Shown: piece after piece, positions 47,610-56,346 of the stretch
How positions within the stretch are numbered: position 1 is the first letter of the stretch
Layout: every line of letters begins with the position of its first letter
From: Streptomyces sp. ML-6
GTDB taxonomy: Bacteria; Actinomycetota; Actinomycetes; Streptomycetales; Streptomycetaceae
Assembly: GCF_030116705.1 (NCBI RefSeq)
Contig: NZ_JAOTIK010000001.1
Span: forward strand, 2,127,001 to 2,191,000
Length of the DNA: 64,000 nt
Direction of reading: 5' to 3'
Notes under the pieces: model-generated
Databases searched by the model: none
What the model saw: the letters and a program-made list of their open reading frames with translations, nothing else
Told to the model about the DNA's origin: nothing
Program-made: the position numbers and the translations under genes

Positions 47610-47615
47610 GGGTGT

Positions 47616-48368
47616 TCATTCCTTTTCGGGGAGAGGAGCAAGGGTGAGCAGTCCGCACCCGTACGCCTTGGAGGGGCCGATGCCGCCGAGGAGCCGCTCG
47701 GTGAGGATGTCCGGATCCGTGATGCGCAGGCTTCCTTCGAAGGTGACGGAGTTCATGACGACGTGGGCCTCCTTCCCGGTGGCGGACCCTTTCCCGAAGG
47801 AACGGCGCCGACGGGCGATGATGCGGATGTCGCGCGGCGGTTCCCCGGCCGCGTCGTGGATTCCGTCGAGGTCTGGGGCGGCGGGGATGTCGAAACCCCA
47901 CCGCAGGGTGCGGGTGAGGAACCACTTGAGCTGCGCTTCGGCAGTCCGGTGGCCGAGGCGGAAGCCGCGCCGATCGCCCGCGTCGATGCGTGCTTGCTGG
48001 CGAGTGGTGGGCTTGTCGGGCCGGTTGGTGTTCTGAACGGGGTTGGCGGTGAGCCGGAAGGCAAAGCTGCGGCCGGGCGCGAGCTGCCGCAGGAGCGGGG
48101 CGTAGTCACGCACGGCGTAGTGCTCGCCGTCGGCGTCGGGCCACCCCGCCTGCTCGACCAGGTGGGACCAGTCAGGTCTGTTCGCGGTGAGGACGAACAG
48201 TTGGGGGCGATGAGGGTTGTCCGGGTCGAGCCGCCACAAGGTACGTGACTGGTCGGGCTCACCGGGGATACCTGCTTGGACCGCGCCGTGCATGGCCCTT
48301 GGACTGGCCAAGAGTTTGCGGCTCTGGGCACGCAGGGGGTTGATACGGATGCGGGAAAGGTAGGGCAT
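47616..48368 (-). CDS. cas6e: crRNA-processing endonuclease Cas6e (CasE)
   Basis: A 250-residue double-RRM RNase that cuts the repeat hairpin 3' of its stem and stays bound to the crRNA. The N terminus PYLSRIRINPLRAQSRKLL is typical; the catalytic His27 is in AMHGAV. The C-terminal Gly-rich loop is GGIGPSKAYGCGLLTL. ATG at 48368 is chosen: it is five bases after the cas5 stop and begins the homologous sequence, while the longer open frame to 48608 is Arg/Pro-rich and lies over cas5. Confidence 0.94.
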   Translation of the reverse strand: MPYLSRIRINPLRAQSRKLLASPRAMHGAVQAGIPGEPDQSRTLWRLDPDNPHRPQLFVLTANRPDWSHLVEQAGWPDADGEHYAVRDYAPLLRQLAPGRSFAFRLTANPVQNTNRPDKPTTRQQARIDAGDRRGFRLGHRTAEAQLKWFLTRTLRWGFDIPAAPDLDGIHDAAGEPPRDIRIIARRRRSFGKGSATGKEAHVVMNSVTFEGSLRITDPDILTERLLGGIGPSKAYGCGLLTLAPLPEKE

Positions 48369-48373
48369 GTCAG

Positions 48374-49171
48374 TTACCAACCGAGGAGAGCAAAGGGGTC
48401 GTGGCCGCCCGTGGCCGGGGGGTGGTCCGGGTCGGGGGTGAGTCCGGTGGGAGCTGCGAGGTAGGTGTGCCGGATACGACGAGTGGTGAACGTCCGGTTC
48501 GTCGGCGCGAAGGACAGGGGGACGTCGTCGCGGATCTCGTCCCCGGCCGGATCGTCGAGGGTGGCCGGGAGATCTACATGAGCGGCGTTGCTGTTCCTGC
48601 GCCCCCACCGGTTGCGCACCGCCTTGGTCACCTGCCAGGGCTCCGCGCGCAGCACGTCTTCCAGGGCACCGGTGCGTTGCCCCAGCACCAAGGGCTGGGC
48701 GGGTACGCAGGAGCGACGGCCGAGGGAGAGCGGGAAGGCCGGGTGGCGTACGGCGTGTTCGAGGGCAGTGATGAGTTCGCCGGGGCCTTCAACGGCTGCG
48801 AGGAAGACGGCGTCCTGGAGGTAGAAGCGTTGGGTGACATGCGTCCGTTTGGCCGGTGAGGTGGGCTTCTGCACGCCGTTGGCGGACACTGCGGCGGAAA
48901 GGAGCGGTCGGCCCCGGTAGTCGCTGACGGTGTGGTAGTCGCGTAGGAGACTGCCGGGCTGGTCGACCCGGATGCCGAGGCCGAGCCCGGCGAGGTCGTC
49001 CACGTCGGCGTGCCGGGATCGCCCGGCGGCAGCGGCGAGGAGCCCCACGACTCCGGACTTCGTTGGTTCAGGGCGTGTCTCGCGGCGGTTGAACATACTG
49101 CGGTCGCCCCACGACTGGAGTGGGGCGGCGAGACGCAGCAGGAGTACGGAGGTGCGGCCGGGCGGCGTCAC
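48374..49171 (-). CDS. cas5e: Cascade subunit Cas5e (CasD)
   Basis: A 265-residue RAMP protein capping the 5' handle of the crRNA in Cascade. The N terminus LLLRLAAPLQSWGDRSMF is the family signature, followed by TRPEPTKSGVVGLLAAAAG. The TQRFYLQDAVFL segment is also conserved. The start overlaps the cas7 stop (ATGA), implying coupled translation. Confidence 0.95.
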   Translation of the reverse strand: MTPPGRTSVLLLRLAAPLQSWGDRSMFNRRETRPEPTKSGVVGLLAAAAGRSRHADVDDLAGLGLGIRVDQPGSLLRDYHTVSDYRGRPLLSAAVSANGVQKPTSPAKRTHVTQRFYLQDAVFLAAVEGPGELITALEHAVRHPAFPLSLGRRSCVPAQPLVLGQRTGALEDVLRAEPWQVTKAVRNRWGRRNSNAAHVDLPATLDDPAGDEIRDDVPLSFAPTNRTFTTRRIRHTYLAAPTGLTPDPDHPPATGGHDPFALLGW

Positions 49172-50322
49172 GCCTCTTCTCCCAGAGCGGAGGTGATGTG
49201 GGTACGCAAGGTAGTACGCAGGTCGGCGAAGGGCACGGATTCACCGAAGGCACGGGCAAGGGCTTCAGCGGTGTCCTTGGTACGGGGTTCGTCAGTGGTG
49301 AAGATGTGGCTGGCCGCTCCGTAGAGCGGAGCGTCGCCCCATGTCCTTGCCTCGCCCGTGTACGCCTCGGCGAGGCGGCGGGCGGACTCGGCCTGGATGC
49401 CGGCCTTCGTCGCCACGGGTTCCTCGAAGGCGGAAACAAGGTTGACCGGCTGGTCCGTGCGTACGACGACGGCGACGAGACTCGGCCGGGTGCGGTGGGC
49501 GAAGGAATTCTGGTAGCCGGTGGGAGCGGACAGGACGAAGCCGTCGACAAAACCGTCGAGGGCATCGAGAGCGGCGTCGGTGTCACCGCCGAGGTTTTCG
49601 ACGAGCTGAGCGAACCCGACCGTGGCGTAGCGGTAGAGGGTGGCGGAGTTGAACCCGATGGTACCGATCATTCCGGCCCCGGTCTCGTCCCGTTCGTTCT
49701 GGTCGTCGACGGCGGTGAAGTAGTCGAACTCGAGTTGCGTCTCATGGGTGGAGATCGCATGGGCCACCTGTACGGCGGCATCCACGTTGAGCTTGGGGAT
49801 GTCGGCGACCATACGGCCGAACAGTGCGACGCCCACGGGGTGCCCGGTGCTGAAGCTCTCCACGACGGGGAGTTCCTTGACTTCCTCGGCCAAGGCCTTC
49901 TCGTCCAACGCCACGAGGTCGGTGGCGCGCTCGGCCACGAGAGCCGCGACGGCGTCCAGTTGAGCGTTGCCGTAAAAGAGGAGGTAGGCGGTGTCGCTGG
50001 CCTTCTTGCCCTGACTCAAGCCGAGTTGAGCGAGGAGAGCCTCGGCGAGACGGGTGGAGTCGTCACGCTCCAGGCCCGTGCTCCGCACGATCCGCGCAGT
50101 GAGTTCCTGGGCGATGCGCTTCGTGCGGGTGGCGCGGTCGGGCTCGGGGACCTGCGTGTCGAAGTGCTGACGGGTCGCCCGCTTCCACGCCTGCGAGGAC
50201 ACCCGGGAGCGGCGCACACCACCGAAGACGGCTTCCTTGGGGTTGCCCTGATCGTCCCTGTTGAGGTTGGCGGGCGGCACGGTCTGAACGACGTGTACGT
50301 CGATGTAGAGGCGCTGGGTCAT
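49168..50322 (-). CDS. cas7e: Cascade backbone subunit Cas7e (CasC/Cse4)
   Basis: A 384-residue RAMP that polymerises along the crRNA spacer. Landmarks: IDVHVVQTVPPANLNRDDQG, VRRSRVSSQAWKRATR, FGRMVADIPKLNVDAAVQVA and the thumb region HAISTHETQLEFDYFTAVDD. ATG at 50322 is preferred over that at 50340, because TTGGAGC lies eight bases before it and the upstream ATG has no ribosome binding site. The 110-bp gap to cse2 shows no gene. Confidence 0.96.
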   Translation of the reverse strand: MTQRLYIDVHVVQTVPPANLNRDDQGNPKEAVFGGVRRSRVSSQAWKRATRQHFDTQVPEPDRATRTKRIAQELTARIVRSTGLERDDSTRLAEALLAQLGLSQGKKASDTAYLLFYGNAQLDAVAALVAERATDLVALDEKALAEEVKELPVVESFSTGHPVGVALFGRMVADIPKLNVDAAVQVAHAISTHETQLEFDYFTAVDDQNERDETGAGMIGTIGFNSATLYRYATVGFAQLVENLGGDTDAALDALDGFVDGFVLSAPTGYQNSFAHRTRPSLVAVVVRTDQPVNLVSAFEEPVATKAGIQAESARRLAEAYTGEARTWGDAPLYGAASHIFTTDEPRTKDTAEALARAFGESVPFADLRTTLRTHITSALGEEA

Positions 50323-50433
50323 CGGATTGCTCCAAGTCATGGGTAGGTGAATAGCGGTCGGTCGGCCGCCAACTGGCGCTCACGTGGGCACACAGGAAGG
50401 GCGTCCAGGGCGAACACCGGAGGCAGCAAAGGG

Positions 50434-51039
50434 TCAGCCGTCAGTGCGTCGGCCCGTAGCACCCTGCGTCCAGCCGTAGTAGTCCAGGCCCCAGCGGCGG
50501 CGTACGCGGGAGCGTGAATCGGGCCGGTTCCAGTCGCGGATGTCGGAGATCAGCCGGTTGTAGTCGACGGGCTCCTTGATGTCCTTGAGCTGGCTGATCA
50601 AGCCACGCAGCCGCAACGCGAGCGTGTCCGTGGAGGTAGCGGAGAACACCTGCTGAAAGCGGGAGTCGACCGCTTCGTCGCTGGTGCGTTTGTGGCGCCG
50701 GAGTCCGAGCACGGCCCGGCCGAGCCCCACTCCGTCGCAGTGCATCGGCCGGTCCTGGCTCTGCTGGTGCAGTCCGTAGAGAGCGAGCGCGATGTGTTCG
50801 GCTTCCTGCTCGGCAGAGACTTCTCCCCGACGCGCGGCATAGTCGTCGACGGGGCAGGTGTAGAACGGGAACATCTCCAGCACGGTTCCGGCGGGACGGC
50901 CCAAGCCCCGGCGGAGAATCTGAAGGTCTTCCCCGGGTGGGCGCTTCTCCGCCGCTGTGCCCTCCTTGCGGCGCCAGGTGCCGTCCGCGGCAATGTACCG
51001 GTGCCAGATCCTCGGCTTCGTGGGCTCTTCTTCGGTCAT
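50434..51039 (-). CDS. cse2: Cascade small subunit Cse2 (CasB)
   Basis: A 201-residue helical protein that forms a dimer in the Cascade belly and stabilises the R-loop. The pattern AALARLRRG-type region appears as AVLGLRRHKRTSD; the C-terminal basic segment RLISDIRDWNRPDSRSRVRR should contact nucleic acid. No ribosome binding site precedes its ATG; instead it overlaps, as ATGA, the stop of the small ORF at 51036-51185, so its translation is probably coupled to that ORF. Confidence 0.9.
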   Translation of the reverse strand: MTEEEPTKPRIWHRYIAADGTWRRKEGTAAEKRPPGEDLQILRRGLGRPAGTVLEMFPFYTCPVDDYAARRGEVSAEQEAEHIALALYGLHQQSQDRPMHCDGVGLGRAVLGLRRHKRTSDEAVDSRFQQVFSATSTDTLALRLRGLISQLKDIKEPVDYNRLISDIRDWNRPDSRSRVRRRWGLDYYGWTQGATGRRTDG

Positions 51040-51185
51040 GATCGTGTCCAGACGTGGTGAGGATTCTGTATCGCGAAAGGCGTGCCGTGACGCCTCGGGG
51101 CCGGCATGGCCAAGGCAGTGACCCGGGCGTCGCGGATACGGATGCCGCCCAGGTCCACATGCTGCTCACTGACCGCGAAGAGCAC
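51036..51185 (-). CDS. 49-residue uncharacterised protein between cse1 and cse2
   Basis: A short open frame starting GTG at 51185 encodes VLFAVSEQHVDLGGIRIRDA, then RVTALAMPAPRRHGTPFAIQ, then NPHHVWTRS. Evidence that it is real: AAAGGA lies five bases before the GTG; its 5' end overlaps the cse1 stop by 20 bases; its stop overlaps the cse2 start as ATGA; its codons have GC-rich third positions; and cse2 has no ribosome binding site of its own. No domain is recognised. Alternatives are a displaced C-terminal extension of Cse1 after a +1 frameshift, or a coupling leader whose product does nothing. Type I-E operons are not known to me to carry such a gene. Confidence 0.5.
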   Translation of the reverse strand: MLFAVSEQHVDLGGIRIRDARVTALAMPAPRRHGTPFAIQNPHHVWTRS

Positions 51186-52872
51186 CGTCGTCCTTTCGCA
51201 CGGTGTCCGCTCGGTGAAGGATCTCCGCGCGACGCTTGAGGAAGAACGCCTCAGCCAGCGAGACGCGGTGCGTCCGCTCCGGCTTCCCCTCCCCCTGGGA
51301 GACGCTTCTCCCCAGAAACGCCCCGACGGGTACCGCCTGGAGGAGACGGTCGGCGACCTCCCAGCTTCGACGCCAGGCAAGCTGTTCCCAGGCAAGCTGC
51401 CCCGCCTCGATCCGCTCCGGGTCGTCCACGCCTCTCATGCCGGCCAGCAACCTTCGCACCAGAGGATCCAGGGCGTGCAGAACGAGCTCGCCCGGACGTT
51501 GCCCCTTGTCCCACGGGATCGGCTCGGTGCCGAGAGCACGGCGCAGATCGGCCGAGAGGTGGTTGACGGCTGTGGCCAACTGCTCTGCCTGCTCCGCGAC
51601 TTCGAGAAGTGCGGAGCGTACGTCGCTGTCCTCTCCCAGTGCGGCCAGCGGCAGGGGCAACGCGTCGAACATCACGTCGTCAATGACGGCCGACTGATTG
51701 CCGTAGGCGATACCGGAAAGTTCCACACGCAGCGGGTACGCCTCGTCGAGGTCAAGGGCCAAGGCGCCGGCCTGGTCCAGAACCTTGCTCGTGGCGAACC
51801 CACTCGTATTTTTCCCCACCTCCCGGAATTGCCGCTCGGGCGCCAAGAGCGCGTCAAGTCCGCGCCACGCGGCCTTACCGGGTTGGAGGCGCAAGGGCCG
51901 GCGCAGCGGCAAATCACCGCGTTTGTTCTTGCCCGTCCCCCGACTGCCGCTCGGCTCGATACGCCACATGGTCTGCGGCTCGGTCTCGGACGTGTACGGC
52001 ATGCGGTCCCCCGCGGCAACCAATACGCGTGTCACCCGCAGACCTTCGTCGGTCATCTCCGGGAAGAGCCGGATCCGGCGGGCCTGCCAGGTCCACAGAT
52101 CCAGGAGCCCTTCAGGTACCCGTTCCTGCCACTGCGGGGTACCGGTCGAGTGCGGATGCGTGGGGTCACGCCTCCGCCACTGCGGAAGATCGGTCGACGT
52201 CGGCGATGCCCCAACCGGAAGGTTCAGCAACAGTGTCTCGAACAAGGTTGTGCCGACCAGCAGAGTCACGCCCATCTGCCCGAGCGGCCCGGTCGGATTT
52301 CCGACCGTTTTCCCTGCCTTCGCCTTCGGATCGCCCACGACACCCGTCTTGATCGCAGCGGTGTCCCAGCACTGCGTATGGAGCAGCCAGTGCGCCGCCT
52401 GGGCCGGGGTCAGCGAGAAGGTGTCCCCCTCCGTACGCGAGGCGAACAGCGGGACGTTATTGCCATTCGCGGCAGTCGCAACAATCAGTCCGGCGTTCTT
52501 CGTCTCGTCCTTCGCAGTGCGCATCCCGGCAACCTGCCCAAAGGGCTGCACCGGGTCAAAGAGGTCGAACAGCCCACTGTGCGTATCCAAGTACTCGCCA
52601 AGCTTGAGACGTTGCTCCTGCGACCACCGACCAGCTGAGAACCACTCCATCCATTCACGCTCGTCGGCCGGACGCCCCAAGGCATCAAGCACCACAGGCA
52701 GCAGAACCTGGCGGAATACCGCCGGTCTCTGGGTCGGGATCTCCACCACCAGGTCACCGAACTCGTGGGCATCCAGCAGTGCGGTGCGCAGTGACCGGTC
52801 GCGCGCCGGTCCTCGCGCAGCCGGCGGCAGGAGCAACCATGGGTTGTCCGTCAGGGAAAAGCCATGCGTCAT
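51166..52872 (-). CDS. cse1: Cascade large subunit Cse1 (CasA/Cas8e)
   Basis: A 568-residue subunit that reads the PAM and recruits Cas3. It begins FSLTDNPWLLL (the usual CasA N-terminal motif) and includes DAHEFGDLVVEIPTQRPAVF, DPVQPFGQVAG and the L1-loop-like segment NPTGPLGQMGV. The C-terminal four-helix bundle spans about residues 400-568. ATG at 52872 follows GAGGGGGGA. It is somewhat longer than E. coli CasA (502). A 281-bp gap with hairpins separates it from cas3 upstream. Confidence 0.96.
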   Translation of the reverse strand: MTHGFSLTDNPWLLLPPAARGPARDRSLRTALLDAHEFGDLVVEIPTQRPAVFRQVLLPVVLDALGRPADEREWMEWFSAGRWSQEQRLKLGEYLDTHSGLFDLFDPVQPFGQVAGMRTAKDETKNAGLIVATAANGNNVPLFASRTEGDTFSLTPAQAAHWLLHTQCWDTAAIKTGVVGDPKAKAGKTVGNPTGPLGQMGVTLLVGTTLFETLLLNLPVGASPTSTDLPQWRRRDPTHPHSTGTPQWQERVPEGLLDLWTWQARRIRLFPEMTDEGLRVTRVLVAAGDRMPYTSETEPQTMWRIEPSGSRGTGKNKRGDLPLRRPLRLQPGKAAWRGLDALLAPERQFREVGKNTSGFATSKVLDQAGALALDLDEAYPLRVELSGIAYGNQSAVIDDVMFDALPLPLAALGEDSDVRSALLEVAEQAEQLATAVNHLSADLRRALGTEPIPWDKGQRPGELVLHALDPLVRRLLAGMRGVDDPERIEAGQLAWEQLAWRRSWEVADRLLQAVPVGAFLGRSVSQGEGKPERTHRVSLAEAFFLKRRAEILHRADTVRKDDGALRGQ

Positions 52873-53053
52873 CAGTCCCCCCTCAGATGGAACCTTCTTT
52901 GTTTAAAGCTAGCGCCCCGCTGGGGCGTGCGCACACTTTCTCCACAACCAGGTGCAAGAATCCGGCCGTTGACCCCGCAGCCATCGGACGTCACGGCCGG
53001 GCTGAGGGGATGGTCCCCTTCTCTGTTTGCACAACGAGCCGGGAATCGCTTCG

Positions 53054-53104
53054 ACCCCGCGCCACGCGGGGTACCGAGCCGCCGGGCAGGAGCCCGGCGG
53101 CTCG
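53054..53104 (-). terminator. Tandem hairpins between cas3 and cse1
   Basis: ACCCCGC / GCGGGGT (53054-53072) is followed by a perfect 13-bp stem CGAGCCGCCGGGC / GCCCGGCGGCTCG with an AGGA loop (53075-53104). They lie about 50-100 bases past the cas3 stop on its strand. They would terminate or attenuate cas3 transcription. The Cascade operon then needs its own promoter in the remaining 180 bp, where I see no clear consensus. Confidence 0.6.
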
Positions 53105-53153
53105 TCCGCACCAAGGTCTCAACTCCGCACGAGGCAAGCGGATATGAATCCTC

Positions 53154-56039
53154 TCAAACCTGCCGAAGCCCGAACTTGTCGTCGTACGAAACCGTGATGT
53201 CTCCAAGTTGGGCCATACGTGAAGCGTCCAGGACCAGAGCACGACTCCGCCGCAGCCACGGGTGCCCGTGCCAGCCGGGCAATGGGGACAGAACGGAGGC
53301 CGCTTGAGTGAACGTCGACGGCAGTCGCACCACTGAGCCAAGCACCTCGTCCAGTACCTCCGGCGCAACATCACCGTTGACGCTCAAGGCACGCCCTGCC
53401 AACGTCCGGAAGACCTCCTCGCCCTCTTCCCGGACCACCAGGACGACCTCGACGGATTCATCGCCGTCACGGACCGCCGCCTGCAAGGAGCTCTCGTCAC
53501 TGCCCGCCGTGGACCCGCCGTGGTGCAGACCCGCCAGCGTCCGCTTCTCGTGCTCACCGTACGGAGTCAGCAGGAACCGCCGCGCATCCTCGGCCCGGCT
53601 TCGGTCCCGCTCTTCCTGCTCCCGCCGGGCAGCCTCACCTGCCTCCCGCCACACCGCAGGAAGCAGGGCTGGATCCGCTCCGTACACCTGCTCCACCAAC
53701 CGGGGCACTGCTCCCGGCACCGACCACGTTTCGCCTGCGTCGGCCAGTACCGCAGCAGTTCGCAGCAACAGATGGCTCCCGTAGATCTTCTCGCTGGCAT
53801 ACACGAATGCCGGCTCACGGCATTCACGTGGCTCGAACCCGGTGACGAACACCTTGGGTGTCCGCAGTCCTTCCGGACGCCACGTGCCCTCGTGGCGATG
53901 CAGCCGACCCACCCGTTGGAGCAACAGGTCAACGGGAGCCAGGTCCGTGACCAGCATGTCGGCATCAACATCAAAGGACTGCTCGGCAAGCTGCGTTGCC
54001 ACCAGAATCAACCGGCCGCCCCTGGACCGCGAAGTTTTCGGGCCCAGCAACCGCAGGCATTCCTCCGTGAGATCGGCACGCCTGGCAACCGTGAATCGCG
54101 AATGGAGAAGACGCACTTCGTCGTGATCGAACCGCTCACACAGCTTCTCATAGAGGCTCTGGGCGCGCGCGACGGAATTGCGGATGACGAGCGCGGTTCC
54201 CCCATCGATGAGCTCGCTCGCCAGCAGATCGCCTACTCGTGCATCCGCCTCCCCCTGTAATCGCTCCCGCTCCGCACGGGAGGACCCCGGGCCAGGGACT
54301 GCCTCGGGTACTACCTGAACCGCGACATGAAGGTCCTCACGCCAGCTGTCCGTGGCCTCCACATGGAATTGCGCCTCCCCCGAGGCCGGAAGCCACGCCG
54401 CTGTAATGCTCGGATAACCGGACGGTTTCGGAACCTGCGCCCTTAGTTCCTCCCGGGATGCCGCGCCGGCCAAGTACGCGTCGACCAATCCTTGGCGTTG
54501 CACGGGGGCAAGCGTCGCCGAAAGGACAATCACCGGAACCCGAGCCTGCCCCAACCAGCGCAACGCCTCACGCAAGAACTGACTCATGTAGACGTCGCAC
54601 GCGTGCACTTCGTCGAGAATCACGACCTTGCCGGCCAAGCCGGCCATGCGCAGCATCACATGCCGTGTGCGGGTAGCCGCGTACAGAAGCTGATCGATCG
54701 TCCCGACCACGAACGGAGCGAGCAACCCACGCTTCGCCCCCAGAAACCACTCGGCAGGCGCCTGCCGCTCCGGCATCTCCCGGGTGATGGATTCCGAGCT
54801 GTACGGGTCGTCATCCAGCCCGAACTCATCCACCCCACAGAACGCCTCGTCCGCATACGCGCCCGCGTCCTCCAGCAGAGCCTTCCACTCCCAGTTGAAC
54901 GCTCGCTTACCATGCAGCAGCACCACCCTGGAGGCAAGCTGCTCGTCCACTGCCTCGACCCACCGACGTGTGCGGGTGAACATGGGGTCGCTGGTCGCCT
55001 GAGTCGGCATTCCTACGAAGACGCCATCCTCACCGAACCTCGCCGCGAGAACTTCAGCCGCCGCCTGAGCCGCCTCTGTCTTGCCCTCCCCCATGGGCGC
55101 TTCGACCACCACAAGTCCCGGGCCGCTCATCCGGTGTGCCGTCTCGACCACCATCATCTGCGAGGGGCGAGGTCCGTATCCGAATCGGTTCCGGAACGCG
55201 TCGGGCCCCGGCATTTCCAGAACACCCCACCCACCCTGCAAACCCAGCGCCTTCCACGCCGAGACGGCCCGCTCGCGGGAAGCGCTCATGCTCACCAACA
55301 CCGGGTCATCCATGCCCACGAAGAAGCGCTCGTCGCTTGCGATCCAGTCCGCCATGACCACCAGGCCACTGAGCTGCAACTGGAGAGCCCGGGACGGAAC
55401 CATCACCGGCTCCACCTCACGAAGCCCCGCAAACCCGACCTCCCGCGTGAACACATCGAGTAGAACCTGCTGAACTCGACGCCAAACTCCTCTTCCGCGC
55501 AGCTGCCCCTTCGCGGAGGACGGCTCCCGAACATCCCGAAGTGAAGGAAAAGCGCCATGGTGCCCCGCCATCAAGGGCCAGACCCAATCCACCTGATCGA
55601 CGCCCCAACCGACATCGGTCAGAAGCTCGCGCGCCATCAGCCCACCGGCCCAGTCGTGGCGCCAGCGCCGCTGCTGCTTCGCCCCTGCGGCAGCACTCCT
55701 CTCCACCCACGTCAGTCCTGCCCGTTCCACGGCCTCAGCGCCTTCCGGCCACAAACGCTGATGCGCCGGCGTCGCCTTCCCGCAATCGTGAACCCCGCAG
55801 ATCCAGACAAACAGCCGCCGCCCGCTCCCTGGTCCACCCGCAACCTCGTCCAAGGCCGACCGTGTCGAAGGCGCGAGGAAGTCGTCCCACAGCAGCTCCG
55901 CCACTGCCGCTGTATCCAGCAGGTGCGCCATCAGGAGGTTCGTGCTTCCCCCGGCTCGCTCCCGCGACTTCCCCCAAAGCGTCTCCAACGCCCGCACCAC
56001 AACCGGCTCGTAGAGCCCGTTCAGCCTCTGCAGGTCCAC
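53154..56039 (-). CDS. cas3: CRISPR helicase-nuclease Cas3
   Basis: A 961-residue enzyme that unwinds and degrades target DNA after Cascade binding. HD nuclease: His39 (AHLLDTAA), His84-Asp85 in CGVHDCGKA, His160-His161 in AGHHGAF and Asp231 in VMADWIA. Superfamily 2 helicase: Walker A APMGEGKT (314-321), DEVH box (476-479), SAT in VIVLSATLAP and motif VI LLQRVGRLHRH. A C-terminal domain follows. GTG at 56039 is preferred to GTG at 56075, because GGAGG lies six bases before it and nothing precedes the other. All catalytic residues look intact, so interference should work. The gene is read from the array 2 side. Confidence 0.95.
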   Translation of the reverse strand: MDLQRLNGLYEPVVVRALETLWGKSRERAGGSTNLLMAHLLDTAAVAELLWDDFLAPSTRSALDEVAGGPGSGRRLFVWICGVHDCGKATPAHQRLWPEGAEAVERAGLTWVERSAAAGAKQQRRWRHDWAGGLMARELLTDVGWGVDQVDWVWPLMAGHHGAFPSLRDVREPSSAKGQLRGRGVWRRVQQVLLDVFTREVGFAGLREVEPVMVPSRALQLQLSGLVVMADWIASDERFFVGMDDPVLVSMSASRERAVSAWKALGLQGGWGVLEMPGPDAFRNRFGYGPRPSQMMVVETAHRMSGPGLVVVEAPMGEGKTEAAQAAAEVLAARFGEDGVFVGMPTQATSDPMFTRTRRWVEAVDEQLASRVVLLHGKRAFNWEWKALLEDAGAYADEAFCGVDEFGLDDDPYSSESITREMPERQAPAEWFLGAKRGLLAPFVVGTIDQLLYAATRTRHVMLRMAGLAGKVVILDEVHACDVYMSQFLREALRWLGQARVPVIVLSATLAPVQRQGLVDAYLAGAASREELRAQVPKPSGYPSITAAWLPASGEAQFHVEATDSWREDLHVAVQVVPEAVPGPGSSRAERERLQGEADARVGDLLASELIDGGTALVIRNSVARAQSLYEKLCERFDHDEVRLLHSRFTVARRADLTEECLRLLGPKTSRSRGGRLILVATQLAEQSFDVDADMLVTDLAPVDLLLQRVGRLHRHEGTWRPEGLRTPKVFVTGFEPRECREPAFVYASEKIYGSHLLLRTAAVLADAGETWSVPGAVPRLVEQVYGADPALLPAVWREAGEAARREQEERDRSRAEDARRFLLTPYGEHEKRTLAGLHHGGSTAGSDESSLQAAVRDGDESVEVVLVVREEGEEVFRTLAGRALSVNGDVAPEVLDEVLGSVVRLPSTFTQAASVLSPLPGWHGHPWLRRSRALVLDASRMAQLGDITVSYDDKFGLRQV

Positions 56040-56300
56040 ACCGTGCCTCCACGTACTGTTCTCAGGACTGAGCACCAGAGCGTAGAGGCGAGCACTGACA
56101 ACCCACCCAAGTCGCAGAAAAGTTCCAAACTCTTGAGCATAAAGAAGTAAGATCCCGCGCCCATGCTTTCCAAGGCCGCAGAGGCAGACAGTTGCATCGG
56201 CAACATGACGCCCAGCACACGACAGCGCTTCTTCGCATCACCGAACCGTCCACTACAGGTGCCCGAATCAGCTCCGAAAGCGATGACAACACCCACCTTC
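56040..56300. other. Gap between array 2 and cas3
   Basis: No convincing gene. It is AT-richer than its surroundings around 56110-56150 and should hold the cas3 promoter on the minus strand, though I see no clean -35/-10 pair. A 104-codon frame crosses it and the cas3 start but has poor third-position bias. Confidence 0.4.
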
Positions 56301-56346
56301 ACTGCCGCACGTTGTCCCCGCAGGCGCGGGGACAACGTGCGGCAGT
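56301..56346. repeat. Perfect 21-bp palindrome around the terminal repeat of array 2
   Basis: Arms 56301-56321 and 56326-56346 are perfectly complementary around a 4-base AGGC loop. The core is the terminal CRISPR repeat (56309-56336), whose crRNA 3' end has changed so that it becomes self-complementary. The stem continues 8 bp into flanking DNA on the left and 10 bp into the last spacer on the right. It could terminate or attenuate the array transcript before cas3. Confidence 0.9.

Noticed and set aside
48368..48608. An 80-codon upstream extension of cas6e
   Set aside because: It overlaps cas5 in another frame, is Arg/Pro-rich and lacks Cas6e similarity; the ATG at 48368 fits.
50341..50433. 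A possible small ORF between cse2 and cas7 like the one after cse1
   Set aside because: The frames there have no ribosome binding site and run into cas7 in another frame for 100 codons.
56040..56075. GTG at 56075 as the cas3 start
   Set aside because: No ribosome binding site, whereas GTG at 56039 has GGAGG six bases upstream.
56021..56335. A 104-codon frame from the terminal repeat of array 2 across the cas3 promoter and start
   Set aside because: Third-position GC is low for this genome, it starts in a CRISPR repeat and overlaps cas3 coding sequence.
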